From positions 58,470 to 122,469 of the forward strand of contig CANHRI010000001.1 in the NCBI GenBank assembly GCA_947463515.1: 64,000 nucleotides of DNA, given 5' to 3'. The position numbers and the translations under genes are program-made. Source of the stretch: Flavobacteriaceae bacterium (GTDB lineage Bacteria > Bacteroidota > Bacteroidia > Flavobacteriales > Flavobacteriaceae). Within the stretch, counting starts at the first letter, position 1; every line of letters starts with the position of its first letter. The notes under the pieces were generated by a model that searched no databases, was not told the DNA's origin, and worked only from the letters and a program-made list of their open reading frames with translations. Of the stretch, positions 8,738 to 18,010 are shown piece by piece.

Positions 8738-11700
8738 CGACCCGAGGTGAGTAATACCCAACCTTGTTTCTCATTTCCATTGCGTAAAAACACAAAGTAG
8801 TAATACACCCCATCCGGTAAGTGTCCACCGTTTTCATTTTGTCCACGCCAACTGTTGATGTAATTTCGCTCTGCATACACGCGCCGTCCCCAGCGGTTAT
8901 ACACTTCAAATCGATCGACGTCCAATCCAGTTAAATTAAAACTGTCGTTATTCCCATCATCGTTGGGCGTAATCACATTGGGAAAAGCACAAAAAGTATT
9001 AAGTATTTCAAGAGAAACGGAAGTGGTACAAAGGCCATTTAAAGTTACCGAAGCCGTATAGGTTCCCGCGGATTGTCCCGTTAAATCAACCGTTGAAGTA
9101 TTCGCTTGAAATCCGCTAGGCCCCGACCAAGCTAAGGTGGCATTGTCCAAATTAGAAGGCGATTGCGGAACCATTTCAAGGTGTACAGACCCATTCACAC
9201 AAGTAGACACTATCGTAAACTCTGGCAAAGGAGTTACCTCAACGGTTGTCGTGGCTGTCGCTACACACGTATTGCGTTGTACCGTCAATTCGTAGGTTCC
9301 TGCCGCATCGGGAGACGCTGCAAATGGGGGCGGATTGGCACTCGTTGCGGTAAATCCATTGGGACCAACCCAAAGGTAAGAAGCACCAGGGATGTTTGGA
9401 GCTGTGAGTTCCAATTGACTTCCCGCACACAAGGCAAGGTCAGCAGTTATATTGAGCTCTGGAAGGGGTTCGAAAAAATTCACAACTACTGTTGCCATAT
9501 CAAAGGAATTACACAATCCGTCCACCCGATATTCAAAAGTATACGACCCAAAAGGCAATCCTTGCGTTGACCAAACCGATCCATTGAGTCCACCACTACC
9601 GGTAATATCGGTCCAAATTCCAAACGGTTGATAATTTCCAGACAATACGGTAAATAAATCGAGTGTTACCGTGGGCGAACACAAGGAAACTACCCCATCA
9701 TCGCCTGCAAAAGGGAGTGTCGTGGGCGGAATTACATATTGCAATACTTGATCGGGACACCCTGATCCGGCAAAAGCATAGGTGATCCGCACAAAATAGG
9801 TTCCTGCATGCACCGCATTAAAAAATGGATTAAAAGGAAGAACAGCAGTGGTGCTTAAAATTTGATTTGGATTATTGGCATTCCACCATTGGTATGTAAA
9901 AAGTGCATTATCATCGACCGCCAATTGTCCAAATTGCCCTTCGCACAAATTATTGGCGGTAATGGCAGGCGGATTCAATGACCCGAGGTTGACCAATCGA
10001 TTCACAATATTTCCACATTCGTCTTGCACTCTAAAGTTATATACGCCGGGCTGTAACCCTGTAAAAATATTGGAAGTCCCATTAACCAAAGTAAACGGTT
10101 GTCCATTAAATGAGGTAATTGAATAGTAAAGCGGTGCGGCACCTTGCGCAACAATTACTACACGAGGGGTATCGGCACAGGGAACATTATAAGCATTGAT
10201 GATTTGTAAATCGCCTAAAAAAGTGGCTTCTTCCAAAGTCGTTTCACAGGTTATCAAATTGGAACCTCCATTGTTAAAATAATAAAACACCTGAACGACA
10301 CGAAATTGCCCTGTGAAACCAAAATTGTAATTCATCCCCTGATATAATGGAATTCCGTTCAACGGATTAGGAATAGCGCCGTTTACTTGAGGAAAACCTG
10401 AACTTGGATGTGTCCATTGATTCAATGTTGGATTCCATTTTTGCAAATAAAAGACGTGATTGGATAAATTATTGTCTGTAAAAAACAAGCGTACATCAAA
10501 AGATCCGCAACGAGGTATAAATGAAATATCACGTTGTACAATCTGATACCCAACCACATTATATTCTTCGGTAAGTTGAATACCACATTCATCTTCGGTA
10601 ACAATCGTATACGTTCCCGGAGGTAATCCATTTAAGTAAAGACGTCCATTGGCAATTTGGGCCGTTACATTGAATGGCAAAGCATGAGGAAAACTTGAAG
10701 GAGCTGAGATTATTTGTGCAGCCACCAAATCGCCATTCAACGAGCGCAATGCAATAGAACTCATTCCAAAACCACACCCCGTTAATTCTTGTTTTACCAA
10801 AGGCAAGTTATTTAAAACGGGAATAATAGTGGTGGTTCGAACATAAATACGACCACACACATCTGTAATTGTAAAAGTGTAAGTCCCTACTGGCAAATTT
10901 GGAACTAAGGCATATACGCCACTCGCCACTATAAAACTACTGCAATCATAAGGCAAAGCCAATGGAAAATTAGCCGGTGCACTAGTCATGATAATCGATT
11001 GAAACTGAGAAAAGCGAATGCCAATTCCTATTGAACCCAAATTACCCTCACAACCGTTGGGATTCCCCGGAACTAATTGAACTTCCACCGGAGGTGCACT
11101 CACCGTTACTGTAATTTGAGACGTTATGCCACAACTATCAACCACCGTAATTTCATAATCACCTGGAGGTAATTCATCCTCAAAAACTCCGCCGAAAATG
11201 ACGCCTGAAGCATCCAAAGGAAGCTGCTGCGAATATTCCGGGGGTGCCTCTGTAAAGATAACCGACACTACTGGATCACCACTAATAGGCATTGACAACA
11301 CCCAAGAACACAACGAAGGCTGATACCCTAAATTATAATTCATAGGGGGGTCGCTCACCGTAAAAGAATACGTTAACGTTCGGTTACAGCTGTCTATTAA
11401 TACGAGAGTATAATTGCCATTAGGGATGGGACTCGTGGTTGTAGCCGCAAATGAAACCGTTGTATCATTGTAAGGCCCAGGATACATAGAACTCAACTGA
11501 GAAGGATTAAATCCTGGGGGAGCTTGGGTGAAATTTAAGGTATACGGTGGAAGAAACAAACAGGGATTGACCTGTAAAACGCGGAAACAATTATCCTTAA
11601 AACTGGATACAGAAACCGTGGGTTGCGAAATATAATTGATGGGGCCAAACGCACGGATATTACCACAGGCGTCGGTGATTACTACCGAATAGGTACTATT

Positions 11701-12513
11701 GTTTGTATCGAACAAGGGCATTTGTACAGGGACAGCAACAAATAATGGATCGCCTGAAGGTACGGTTTGTGTCCAAGATATCGAACTTTGATTGGGTGCC
11801 TGTGCGGTAAATGCCAACGTCAAAGGATAACGCAAAGGAAGGGTAGAATCATCACTAAAAAGAGTTAGCGTGGCAGCCCCTGTAGCACAAGAGGTTAATA
11901 CACAATCCAATACCAAACTCCCTACCGCTACATTGGGCGGATTCTCGTAAAAAACGGTATACGATTGTACAATAGCATCATTACAATTATCATTCACCCG
12001 AAATAAATAGGTTCCTGGAGGCAAATTAAAAAACTGATTAGATATCTGCTGAGGATAGGTCACTGGACCCGAAATAATCTCATACGAAACAGGTTGCCCG
12101 ACCGTAACATCAATTGTCACATCGGCATTGAAACAATTCACTTGTTGCCCTAAAATTTGATACGATAAAATCGTTCGTTCGTCGGTAAGCATGACCGTTG
12201 TTTGCTGACTGTTACTGGCATTCCCCAAGGTTTGTAAAGCCACCACTTGATAGGTTCCGGCCGTAAGTCCTGTAACAGATAGTTGGGTCGTAGTAACTAC
12301 AGGCTGGGTGATATTGGGCAAGGCATACACCGAAAAAGTTACGGTTGCATTGGGCGTCGTATTAGCCAATTCAAATTGTAAGGTACCATTCCCAGAACAC
12401 GTTTCATTTTGAACGTTAACCAATAGTGAAAAGTCTGTCAACTGCGCAAAAGACAAGCTTGAAGCAAACAAGAAAAAGAAAAGGCTTATATGTAAATAGC
12501 TTGGGGATCGCAT
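8734..12513 (-). CDS. Giant secreted protein with T9SS type B (gliding motility-associated) C-terminal domain
   Basis: 1259 residues. Signal peptide at the N-terminus (ISLFFFLFASSLSFAQL). The body is a chain of beta-rich repeats of about 90-110 residues with phrases such as LPPGTYTIVTEDECG, LPVGTYTFTITDVCG and LPPGDYEITVVDSCG, typical of SprB-like or adhesin-like surface proteins of Flavobacteriia. The C-terminus has FPNVITPNDDGNNDSFNL and FEVYNRWGRRVYA, the type B sorting domain recognised by the type IX system. It is likely exported across the outer membrane and displayed or released. Function (adhesion, gliding, other) cannot be told. No neighbour in an obvious operon. Confidence 0.92.
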   Translation of the reverse strand: MRSPSYLHISLFFFLFASSLSFAQLTDFSLLVNVQNETCSGNGTLQFELANTTPNATVTFSVYALPNITQPVVTTTQLSVTGLTAGTYQVVALQTLGNASNSQQTTVMLTDERTILSYQILGQQVNCFNADVTIDVTVGQPVSYEIISGPVTYPQQISNQFFNLPPGTYLFRVNDNCNDAIVQSYTVFYENPPNVAVGSLVLDCVLTSCATGAATLTLFSDDSTLPLRYPLTLAFTAQAPNQSSISWTQTVPSGDPLFVAVPVQMPLFDTNNSTYSVVITDACGNIRAFGPINYISQPTVSVSSFKDNCFRVLQVNPCLFLPPYTLNFTQAPPGFNPSQLSSMYPGPYNDTTVSFAATTTSPIPNGNYTLVLIDSCNRTLTYSFTVSDPPMNYNLGYQPSLCSWVLSMPISGDPVVSVIFTEAPPEYSQQLPLDASGVIFGGVFEDELPPGDYEITVVDSCGITSQITVTVSAPPVEVQLVPGNPNGCEGNLGSIGIGIRFSQFQSIIMTSAPANFPLALPYDCSSFIVASGVYALVPNLPVGTYTFTITDVCGRIYVRTTTIIPVLNNLPLVKQELTGCGFGMSSIALRSLNGDLVAAQIISAPSSFPHALPFNVTAQIANGRLYLNGLPPGTYTIVTEDECGIQLTEEYNVVGYQIVQRDISFIPRCGSFDVRLFFTDNNLSNHVFYLQKWNPTLNQWTHPSSGFPQVNGAIPNPLNGIPLYQGMNYNFGFTGQFRVVQVFYYFNNGGSNLITCETTLEEATFLGDLQIINAYNVPCADTPRVVIVAQGAAPLYYSITSFNGQPFTLVNGTSNIFTGLQPGVYNFRVQDECGNIVNRLVNLGSLNPPAITANNLCEGQFGQLAVDDNALFTYQWWNANNPNQILSTTAVLPFNPFFNAVHAGTYFVRITYAFAGSGCPDQVLQYVIPPTTLPFAGDDGVVSLCSPTVTLDLFTVLSGNYQPFGIWTDITGSGGLNGSVWSTQGLPFGSYTFEYRVDGLCNSFDMATVVVNFFEPLPELNITADLALCAGSQLELTAPNIPGASYLWVGPNGFTATSANPPPFAASPDAAGTYELTVQRNTCVATATTTVEVTPLPEFTIVSTCVNGSVHLEMVPQSPSNLDNATLAWSGPSGFQANTSTVDLTGQSAGTYTASVTLNGLCTTSVSLEILNTFCAFPNVITPNDDGNNDSFNLTGLDVDRFEVYNRWGRRVYAERNYINSWRGQNENGGHLPDGVYYYFVFLRNGNEKQGWVLLTSGR

Positions 12514-12622
12514 ATGGAGCTTTTTTTAACACGACATAAAATAATTGATAAGAATTTACTTATAAAGATAATGAATTACATCTTCATTACTCACTTCATC
12601 GTAAAGTAAATTTCAAAAAAAA

Positions 12623-13684
12623 CTACATTTCGTTTGCCTTGGCAGTAATCCGTTTGATCTCTTGTTCCTTCCCTTTAGGATAAATCAACAAAACATCTTG
12701 ATGGTCTACAATGATAAAATCATCCAATCCATCAACCACAATAAGCTTTTTCCCTTCAGAGCGAATAATATTGTTGGAGGCGTTCTCCAAAATTACGGTA
12801 GCATTTACCACCGCATTATCTTGAGCATCTTTATTCAATTTTTCATGAAGTGAACCCCAGGTTCCTAAATCATTCCAATCAAAAGTGGCGGGCAATACAA
12901 AGACATTTCGGGCATGTTCCAAAATGGCATAATCAATGGAAATGTTTTCCGCATGCGCATAATGTTCCGCAATAAAATCGGATTCATTTGGGGTATTGTA
13001 CGCTTCCATTCCCGCTGAAAACAAGGCATACATGGCAGGTTGAAAATGCTGAAAAGCTTCAGTTATCGCTTGTACATTCCAAATGAAAATTCCACCGTTC
13101 CACAAGTAATTACCCTGCTCCAAAAATTGTTTGGCCGTTTCATAATCGGGTTTTTCGCGAAATTGAACCACTGACTTCACTGCGGCAGTCTCTTTTTGAT
13201 TGTATTCAATATATCCAAAACCCGTATTGGGGAAAGTGGGTTGAATTCCCAAAGTCATTAGTGCATTTTCTTTTGCACAAAAATCAAAACACTGCTGTAA
13301 ATTTTGTGTAAACGCTTGTTCATCCTCTATCCAATGATCGCTGGGCGCAACCACGAATACTGCATCAGGATTTTGTTTTTTGATTTTAAATGAAGCATAC
13401 AAAATACATGGCGCTGTATTGCGCATGGCGGGCTCTAATAGAATTTGCTCGGGTGCTACCTCTGGTAGTTGTTCTAAAACAAGGGCATTGTAACGTGCAT
13501 TGGTCAATATCAGAATGTTCTCTACGGGAATACTCTTCGACAAACGACTGAACGTTTTTTGAATCAAGGTTTCCCCTGAACCCAACATATCGTGAAATTG
13601 CTTCGGAAAATCAGTTGTACTCACAGGCCAAAAACGAGAACCTACCCCGCCTGCCATTATAATCGCGTAATAATTGGAATTCAT
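12623..13684 (-). CDS. manC: Mannose-1-phosphate guanylyltransferase
   Basis: 353 residues, the size of single-domain GDP-mannose pyrophosphorylases. The N-terminus has the nucleotidyltransferase signature IIMAGGVGSRFWPVSTTDFP with the PKQF lysine; FVVAPSDHWI and FREKPDYETAKQFLEQGNYLWNGGIF are also diagnostic. It makes GDP-mannose from mannose-1-phosphate and GTP for cell-surface glycans. The isomerase domain of bifunctional ManC/AlgA proteins is absent. It is monocistronic or first of a unit, with an upstream TATATTTG box. Distinguishing it strictly from other hexose-1-phosphate guanylyltransferases needs an assay. Confidence 0.92.
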   Translation of the reverse strand: MNSNYYAIIMAGGVGSRFWPVSTTDFPKQFHDMLGSGETLIQKTFSRLSKSIPVENILILTNARYNALVLEQLPEVAPEQILLEPAMRNTAPCILYASFKIKKQNPDAVFVVAPSDHWIEDEQAFTQNLQQCFDFCAKENALMTLGIQPTFPNTGFGYIEYNQKETAAVKSVVQFREKPDYETAKQFLEQGNYLWNGGIFIWNVQAITEAFQHFQPAMYALFSAGMEAYNTPNESDFIAEHYAHAENISIDYAILEHARNVFVLPATFDWNDLGTWGSLHEKLNKDAQDNAVVNATVILENASNNIIRSEGKKLIVVDGLDDFIIVDHQDVLLIYPKGKEQEIKRITAKANEM

Positions 13685-13725
13685 GTAGCTAAAATTGGTC
13701 TACAGTTCTTATCGAACCGTCGATA

Positions 13726-13733
13726 CAAATATA
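13726..13733 (-). promoter_or_regulatory. -7 box (TATATTTG) for manC
   Basis: Exact TAnnTTTG on the minus strand, about 42 bp upstream of the manC ATG. No clear -33 element. Confidence 0.5.
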
Positions 13734-13792
13734 TTTAATCCCCATAGGATACGCATAAATATGATTAAAAAAAGATAAAATAATAGAAGGAT

Positions 13793-14395
13793 TTATCCTC
13801 CTGGCACTAATTCTACCTCAGCATTGGCATTAAACAAAAACAATTTTCCCGTAGCCAATTCCAAACAAATATACCGTTTCACCCGTAACCCTTGCTTTTG
13901 AAAAATCCGACCGTTTTTAAGGCGAAAGCAAGCACCATTAGGCACTTCGTGGATAAAATAGATATCCGATTTACGCTCGTCAAACTGTTTTAACGCAAAA
14001 GCCAAACGCGCATCGGTATCACTGGAAGCCGTGGGATTTCGAAAATGTTGGGCTATCAAAGGCAACACTGAGTGTGGAAAAATCTCGGGTCGTATAAACG
14101 GTACCATCAACCGCTGAAACGTCATTTTCCACTCGACACCATGAGGTTTTATGTGCCTGCCGTATTGCTCAAAAGCCACCAAATGCGCAATCTCGTGAAC
14201 CAAGGTGATCAAAAAACGGTACTTATTCAAATTGGCATTCACCGTAATCTCGTGCTTCCCATTGACCGCTTTCCGATAATCACCATGCCTCGTTTGACGC
14301 TCATGGACAATCTTCAAATGCACACTATGGGTTTTGATCAACTCAAAACATGGCATTACAGCATGCTCAGGGAGGTATTTGGCGAGGACTTCCAA
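13793..14395 (-). CDS. SprT-like zinc metalloprotease-domain protein
   Basis: 200 residues. The zinc-binding helix LVHEIAHLVAFEQYG contains HExxH, and the following HGVEWKMTFQRLM segment with its His supplies the usual third ligand of the SprT/Spartan fold. The C-terminal part (GACFRLKNGRIFQKQGLRVKRYICLE) is a small beta-rich domain where SprT proteins usually carry a zinc ribbon; here the CxxC pairs are missing. SprT-like proteins are best known from Spartan, which cleaves DNA-protein crosslinks, but bacterial SprT is poorly studied. Its gene follows a four-helix-bundle gene and heptamer repeats on the same strand. Confidence 0.85.
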   Translation of the reverse strand: MEVLAKYLPEHAVMPCFELIKTHSVHLKIVHERQTRHGDYRKAVNGKHEITVNANLNKYRFLITLVHEIAHLVAFEQYGRHIKPHGVEWKMTFQRLMVPFIRPEIFPHSVLPLIAQHFRNPTASSDTDARLAFALKQFDERKSDIYFIHEVPNGACFRLKNGRIFQKQGLRVKRYICLELATGKLFLFNANAEVELVPGG

Positions 14396-14403
14396 AGGAA
14401 AAA

Positions 14404-14424
14404 TTATAAGTTATGAATTAAGAG
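14404..14424. repeat. Degenerate 7-bp tandem repeat (TTATRAR)
   Basis: TTATAAG, TTATGAA, TTAAGAG. The stop codon of the four-helix protein gene lies inside this array. Confidence 0.6.
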
Positions 14425-14783
14425 ATGAGTTTCAAATTTCGTCTCGTTGTTAAAATAATGCTTCGCAATATCCGAAAAACTTCCTCACAATCCTTATTTA
14501 ATGAATCAAATTGAACTTCAGATATCCGTTGAGTAGCTACCATTAATTCTAACCAATATTGCGTTTCTGCACATTCTTTTTGAGCAATATGTAGTTTATG
14601 AATAAAATCTAATTTCGACTGTGCGTTATGGGCTTCTCGCACATTAGCCCCAACAGAAGTAACCGACTTCAAAAACTGTCGTTCCGTTACAAAATCTCTA
14701 TTGGTAAGCAATACTTGTTGATAAAATTGAACCCCTTTCAGGGCTAACTGAAAGCTTTTTTCTATTATTATACTTTTCTTCAT
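14418..14783 (-). CDS. Four-helix-bundle protein (S23/23S rRNA intervening-sequence family)
   Basis: 121 residues, entirely helical by composition. SVTSVGANVREAHNAQSKLDFIHKLHIAQKECAETQYWLELM is the recognised core of the four-helix bundle family (TIGR02436-like) first found as ORFs inside rRNA intervening sequences and related to Avd of diversity-generating retroelements. Molecular role is not established; pentameric nucleic-acid binding is known for Avd. There is no reverse transcriptase or rRNA gene here, so neither context applies. It is bracketed by 7-bp repeats on both sides (14404-14424 and 14826-14853), suggesting it arrived as a small insertion between the SprT-like and SDR genes. Confidence 0.88.
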   Translation of the reverse strand: MKKSIIIEKSFQLALKGVQFYQQVLLTNRDFVTERQFLKSVTSVGANVREAHNAQSKLDFIHKLHIAQKECAETQYWLELMVATQRISEVQFDSLNKDCEEVFRILRSIILTTRRNLKLIS

Positions 14784-14825
14784 GGCTTTTAAAAATTTGA
14801 TATTTAATAAATGTATGTACTAGTT

Positions 14826-14853
14826 ATAATTCATAATTCATAATTCATAATTC
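14826..14853. repeat. 7-bp tandem repeat (ATAATTC x4; GAATTAT on minus strand)
   Basis: Four perfect copies. The array stops 2 bp before the stop codon of the SDR gene. It belongs to the same TTATGAR/GAATTAT family as the arrays at 44.8, 47.4, 48.4 and 57.4 kb. Confidence 0.9.
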
Positions 14854-14855
14854 AA

Positions 14856-15530
14856 TCATGGAGTAGAGGACGAAACCTGAATAATCTTCCCATTATGAAA
14901 AGTATTTCCTTTTAGGGTGAAATTATAGATATAATCGGCCATTTCGGCCGCAGATACAGAGGCTTGGTACCCAGGGAATGCTTCTTCCAACATTTCGGTT
15001 TGAACAGCTCCTAAGGCCAAAACATTAAATGCAATACCGCGCTCTTTGTATTCCTCAGCAAGCAGTTCCGATAAGGTAATGACAGCGCCTTTGCTCGAAC
15101 TGTAAGCGGCCAATCCGGGGAATTTCATACTGCCTTGTACACCGCCCATCGAACTCACACTGACCACATGACTTCCCTCTGGCATGAAGGGCAGACAAAC
15201 CTGCGTGAGCATCGCTATTCCGAAGACATTCACCTTGTAAACCCGGTCAAAATCTTCCATACGCAATTGTTCAAAGGGCTTGTTGACCAAACTCCCCGCA
15301 TTGTGTACAAGTCGATCAACCTGCTTCCAACTATGGGTGAGAAAATTCCGGACCTGTTGCAAATCGTCCTCTACCATTAAATCAAGGGAGAAGCAAGTAA
15401 TATTGGGGTGTTGCATCAATTCCTGAGGGATTTTTCGCGATAACGCTAACACATGATGCCCCGCTTCTGCACATTGTAGTGCTAATTGCAAACCGATTCC
15501 TCGGGATGTTCCAGTAATAATAATATTCAT
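14856..15530 (-). CDS. Short-chain dehydrogenase/reductase (SDR)
   Basis: 224 residues with a Rossmann fold: IITGTSRGIGLQLALQCAEAGH (TGxxxGIG cofactor loop), LVHNAGSL (NNAG variant), catalytic Ser in VVSVSSMGG and YSSSKGAVITLSELLAEEY with the YxxxK pair. Classical SDR size and motifs; uses NAD(P)H on an alcohol or ketone of unknown identity. The start at 15530 gives the fold directly after Met. It appears to be a single gene; its 3' end touches a 7-bp repeat array. A possible TAACTTTG -7 box lies about 60 bp upstream. Confidence 0.9.
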   Translation of the reverse strand: MNIIITGTSRGIGLQLALQCAEAGHHVLALSRKIPQELMQHPNITCFSLDLMVEDDLQQVRNFLTHSWKQVDRLVHNAGSLVNKPFEQLRMEDFDRVYKVNVFGIAMLTQVCLPFMPEGSHVVSVSSMGGVQGSMKFPGLAAYSSSKGAVITLSELLAEEYKERGIAFNVLALGAVQTEMLEEAFPGYQASVSAAEMADYIYNFTLKGNTFHNGKIIQVSSSTP

Positions 15531-15591
15531 AGGTTCTAAGTCTTGTTTGTAACTCTAATTTTTGCGCATCCGCAGTTCATGGCCTTTTAAG

Positions 15592-15599
15592 CAAAGTTA
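15592..15599 (-). promoter_or_regulatory. -7 box (TAACTTTG) for the SDR gene
   Basis: Exact TAnnTTTG on the minus strand, between the acyl-CoA dehydrogenase terminator and the SDR start. Confidence 0.4.
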
Positions 15600-15613
15600 G
15601 GGATTTCAACCCA

Positions 15614-15638
15614 CAAAAAAACCTCCACTGAGGGAGGT
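15614..15638 (-). terminator. Rho-independent terminator of the acyl-CoA dehydrogenase gene
   Basis: On the minus strand: ACCTCC-loop-GGAGGT followed by seven T. It lies 23 bp after the acyl-CoA dehydrogenase stop. Confidence 0.85.
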
Positions 15639-15660
15639 CTCTTCACTATTCATATACAAA

Positions 15661-16800
15661 TTAAGCAATAAGTCCGCGGGAAATTACAATACGTTGAATC
15701 TCGGAAGTTCCTTCGTAAATCTGCGTAATCTTCGCATCACGCATCATACGCTCTACATGATACTCGGCCACATATCCGTTACCCCCGTGAATCTGAACTG
15801 CCTCATTGGCTACTTCTAACGCTACTTCAGAAGCATACAATTTGGCCATCGCACCACTGTGCGCAATATCTTTTCCTTCATCTTTCTCCACAGCCGCTTT
15901 CATCACCAACAATTTAGCCGCCGTCGTTTTCACATACATATCGGCCAATTTGAAAGCAATTGCTTGGTGTTTAAAAATTTCTTTCCCGAAAGCCTTGCGC
16001 TCTTGGGCATATTTCAAAGCCAATTCATAAGCACCAAACGCAATACCCAAGGCTTGCGAAGCAATACCAATACGGCCTCCATTTAAAACATTCATGGCAA
16101 AAGAAAAACCAAAACCATCTTCGCCAATGCGGTTTTCTTTTGGCACTTTAACATCGGTAAACATTAACGAATGTGTATCCGATCCGCGAATCCCCATCTT
16201 TTTTTCTTTGAGTCCAATTTCAAATCCTTCCCATCCTTTTTCTACGATGAAAGCATTGATTCCTTTGTGTCCTTTTTCAGGGTCAGTTTGCGCCATCACC
16301 AAATAGGTAGAAGCGGTTGAACCATTGGTAATCCAGTTTTTGGTTCCATTCAACAAATAATAATCCCCCATGTCTTTCGCCGTCGTTTTTTGCGAGGTGG
16401 CATCCGAACCCGCTTCGGGCTCCGACAAACAAAAAGCACCGATCTTTTCTCCTTTGGCTAAAGGCACCAAATATTTCATTTTTTGCTGTTCGCTGCAATA
16501 TTTCTCCATACCCGCACACACCAAGGAGTTGTTCACCGACATGATTACCGCCGCTGAAGCATCGACTTTGGCAATCTCCGTCATCGCCAATACATACGAT
16601 ATACTATCCAATCCAGCGCCACCGTATTTGGGGTCGACCATCATACCCATAAAACCCAAATCGGCCATCATTTTGACCTGCTCGGTAGGGAACTTGGAGT
16701 GTTCGTCGCGTTCAATCACGCCGGGCAATAATTCGTTTTGAGCAAAATCACGCGCCGCCTGCTGAATCATCAAATGCTCTTCGGTAAGATTAAAATCCAT
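15661..16800 (-). CDS. Acyl-CoA dehydrogenase
   Basis: 379 residues, the standard homotetrameric ACAD length. FAD-binding LSEPEAGSDATSQKT and NWITNGSTASTYLVMAQT, the C-terminal helical domain QIHGGNGYVAEYHVERMMRDAKITQIYEGTSEIQ with its catalytic Glu (YEGTSE) are all clear. It oxidises an acyl-CoA to the trans-2-enoyl-CoA and passes electrons to ETF; the sequence is of the short/branched-chain type. It has its own promoter box (TACATTTG, with a TTG 20 bp upstream of it) and terminator, so it is likely monocistronic, divergent from anmK. Confidence 0.93.
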   Translation of the reverse strand: MDFNLTEEHLMIQQAARDFAQNELLPGVIERDEHSKFPTEQVKMMADLGFMGMMVDPKYGGAGLDSISYVLAMTEIAKVDASAAVIMSVNNSLVCAGMEKYCSEQQKMKYLVPLAKGEKIGAFCLSEPEAGSDATSQKTTAKDMGDYYLLNGTKNWITNGSTASTYLVMAQTDPEKGHKGINAFIVEKGWEGFEIGLKEKKMGIRGSDTHSLMFTDVKVPKENRIGEDGFGFSFAMNVLNGGRIGIASQALGIAFGAYELALKYAQERKAFGKEIFKHQAIAFKLADMYVKTTAAKLLVMKAAVEKDEGKDIAHSGAMAKLYASEVALEVANEAVQIHGGNGYVAEYHVERMMRDAKITQIYEGTSEIQRIVISRGLIA

Positions 16801-16829
16801 ATAAATTCGTATTTGTTAGTCGTAAATTT

Positions 16830-16837
16830 TAATTTTG
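16830..16837 (+). promoter_or_regulatory. -7 box (TAATTTTG) for anmK
   Basis: Exact TAnnTTTG on the plus strand 57 bp upstream of anmK. It lies only 5 bp from the divergent acyl-CoA dehydrogenase -7 box, so the two promoters would overlap back to back. Confidence 0.5.
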
Positions 16838-16842
16838 GTTTC

Positions 16843-16850
16843 CAAATGTA
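16843..16850 (-). promoter_or_regulatory. Promoter of acyl-CoA dehydrogenase (TTG-N20-TACATTTG)
   Basis: TACATTTG on the minus strand with TTG at 16871-16873 (minus), spacer 20 bp, 42 bp before the ATG. Confidence 0.65.
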
Positions 16851-16894
16851 TAATATAAAACGCGAAACTTCAAACGATTTCGTAATTTTAAAAA

Positions 16895-17968
16895 ATGTCT
16901 AAACACACCTACCATATTCTCGGCGTCATGTCGGGCACATCCCTCGATGGCATTGACTTGGCTGAAGTTTTTTTTACGTTCGAAAACGGGCGTTGGACCT
17001 ATGCATTCGGCGTTTCCGCAACCCTACCCTATTCCGAAGCTTGGCACCATCGTTTGCAGGTTGCCCTCCACTATTCCCCACCCGAACTTCAACAACTTAA
17101 TCAGGAGTATACAGCCTATCTCGGCGAAGTGATTGCGTCTTTTATTCAAACCCATGACCTTCAAGCCCTTGATGCGGTGTGCTCTCATGGACATACGATT
17201 CTACACCAACCGCAAAACGGATATACTTTACAAATCGGCAACTTTCCTGAAATTGCCTCCTATTGCCAACAAACGGTGGTGTGCGACTTTCGCGTACAAG
17301 ATGTGGAACGCGGTGGACAAGGCGCTCCTTTGGTTCCTATCGGCGACCGAATGCTGTTTTCAGAGTACACCTATTGCCTCAATCTCGGTGGTTTTTCCAA
17401 CGTCTCTTTTGAACACCATCAACACCGTATTGCCTTCGATATTTCGCCCGTCAATACCGTTCTCAATCACTATGCCGAACAACTTGGAATGGCCTATGAT
17501 GCCGGGGGAGAACGCGCGGCAGAGGGAACACTTTTGCTTGAGCTATTGAATGCTTTAAATGGCTTGGAATACTACGCACAGCCCTTTCCTAAATCGTTGG
17601 GGGTTGAATTTGTGCGCGAAAAAGTCTTACCCCTGATGCACCGTTACAACCCCTCGCCCATTGACGCGCTTCGCACCTTTACCGAACACATTGCCCAACA
17701 AACCGCCCAGGCATTACCCATTGCCCAAGGACATTTACTGATTACTGGCGGAGGCGCTTACAATCATTTTTTGCTTCAACGAATGCAAGCCTACCTCCCC
17801 GAAATGACCCTTATCGTGCCCGATAACACAACCTTGGAATTTAAAGAAGCCTTGATTTTTGGGTTGTTGGGCGTACTGCGCTTGCGGGAGGAAATCAATG
17901 TGCTTTCTAGTGTTACCGGTGCCCACGAAGACCATTGCAGTGGAAAAGTATACCCTTGGAAAGGATGA
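16895..17968 (+). CDS. anmK: Anhydro-N-acetylmuramic acid kinase
   Basis: 357 residues. The N-terminal HILGVMSGTSLDGIDLAEV is the AnmK family signature; HGHTILHQP, DFRVQDVERGGQGAPLVP, NLGGFSNVSF and LLITGGGAYNHFLLQRM match the ASKHA-fold kinase. It phosphorylates and hydrolyses 1,6-anhydro-MurNAc to MurNAc-6-phosphate during peptidoglycan recycling, in the cytoplasm. The gene is followed after 42 bp by a glutamate dehydrogenase-type gene with its own promoter. Confidence 0.95.
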   Translation: MSKHTYHILGVMSGTSLDGIDLAEVFFTFENGRWTYAFGVSATLPYSEAWHHRLQVALHYSPPELQQLNQEYTAYLGEVIASFIQTHDLQALDAVCSHGHTILHQPQNGYTLQIGNFPEIASYCQQTVVCDFRVQDVERGGQGAPLVPIGDRMLFSEYTYCLNLGGFSNVSFEHHQHRIAFDISPVNTVLNHYAEQLGMAYDAGGERAAEGTLLLELLNALNGLEYYAQPFPKSLGVEFVREKVLPLMHRYNPSPIDALRTFTEHIAQQTAQALPIAQGHLLITGGGAYNHFLLQRMQAYLPEMTLIVPDNTTLEFKEALIFGLLGVLRLREEINVLSSVTGAHEDHCSGKVYPWKG

Positions 17969-17984
17969 ATTATAAAGGAATCCG

Positions 17985-17992
17985 TACTTTTG
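17985..17992 (+). promoter_or_regulatory. -7 box (TACTTTTG) for the Glu/Leu dehydrogenase gene
   Basis: Exact TAnnTTTG, ending 18 bp before ATG 18011. The TTG within it (17990) is the start used by the ORF track, so the box decides against that start. Confidence 0.65.
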
Positions 17993-18010
17993 CGGCACAA
18001 ACAAACTACG

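Noticed and set aside
14418-14783. Avd of a diversity-generating retroelement
   Set aside because: No reverse transcriptase, template repeat or variable repeat found near the gene.
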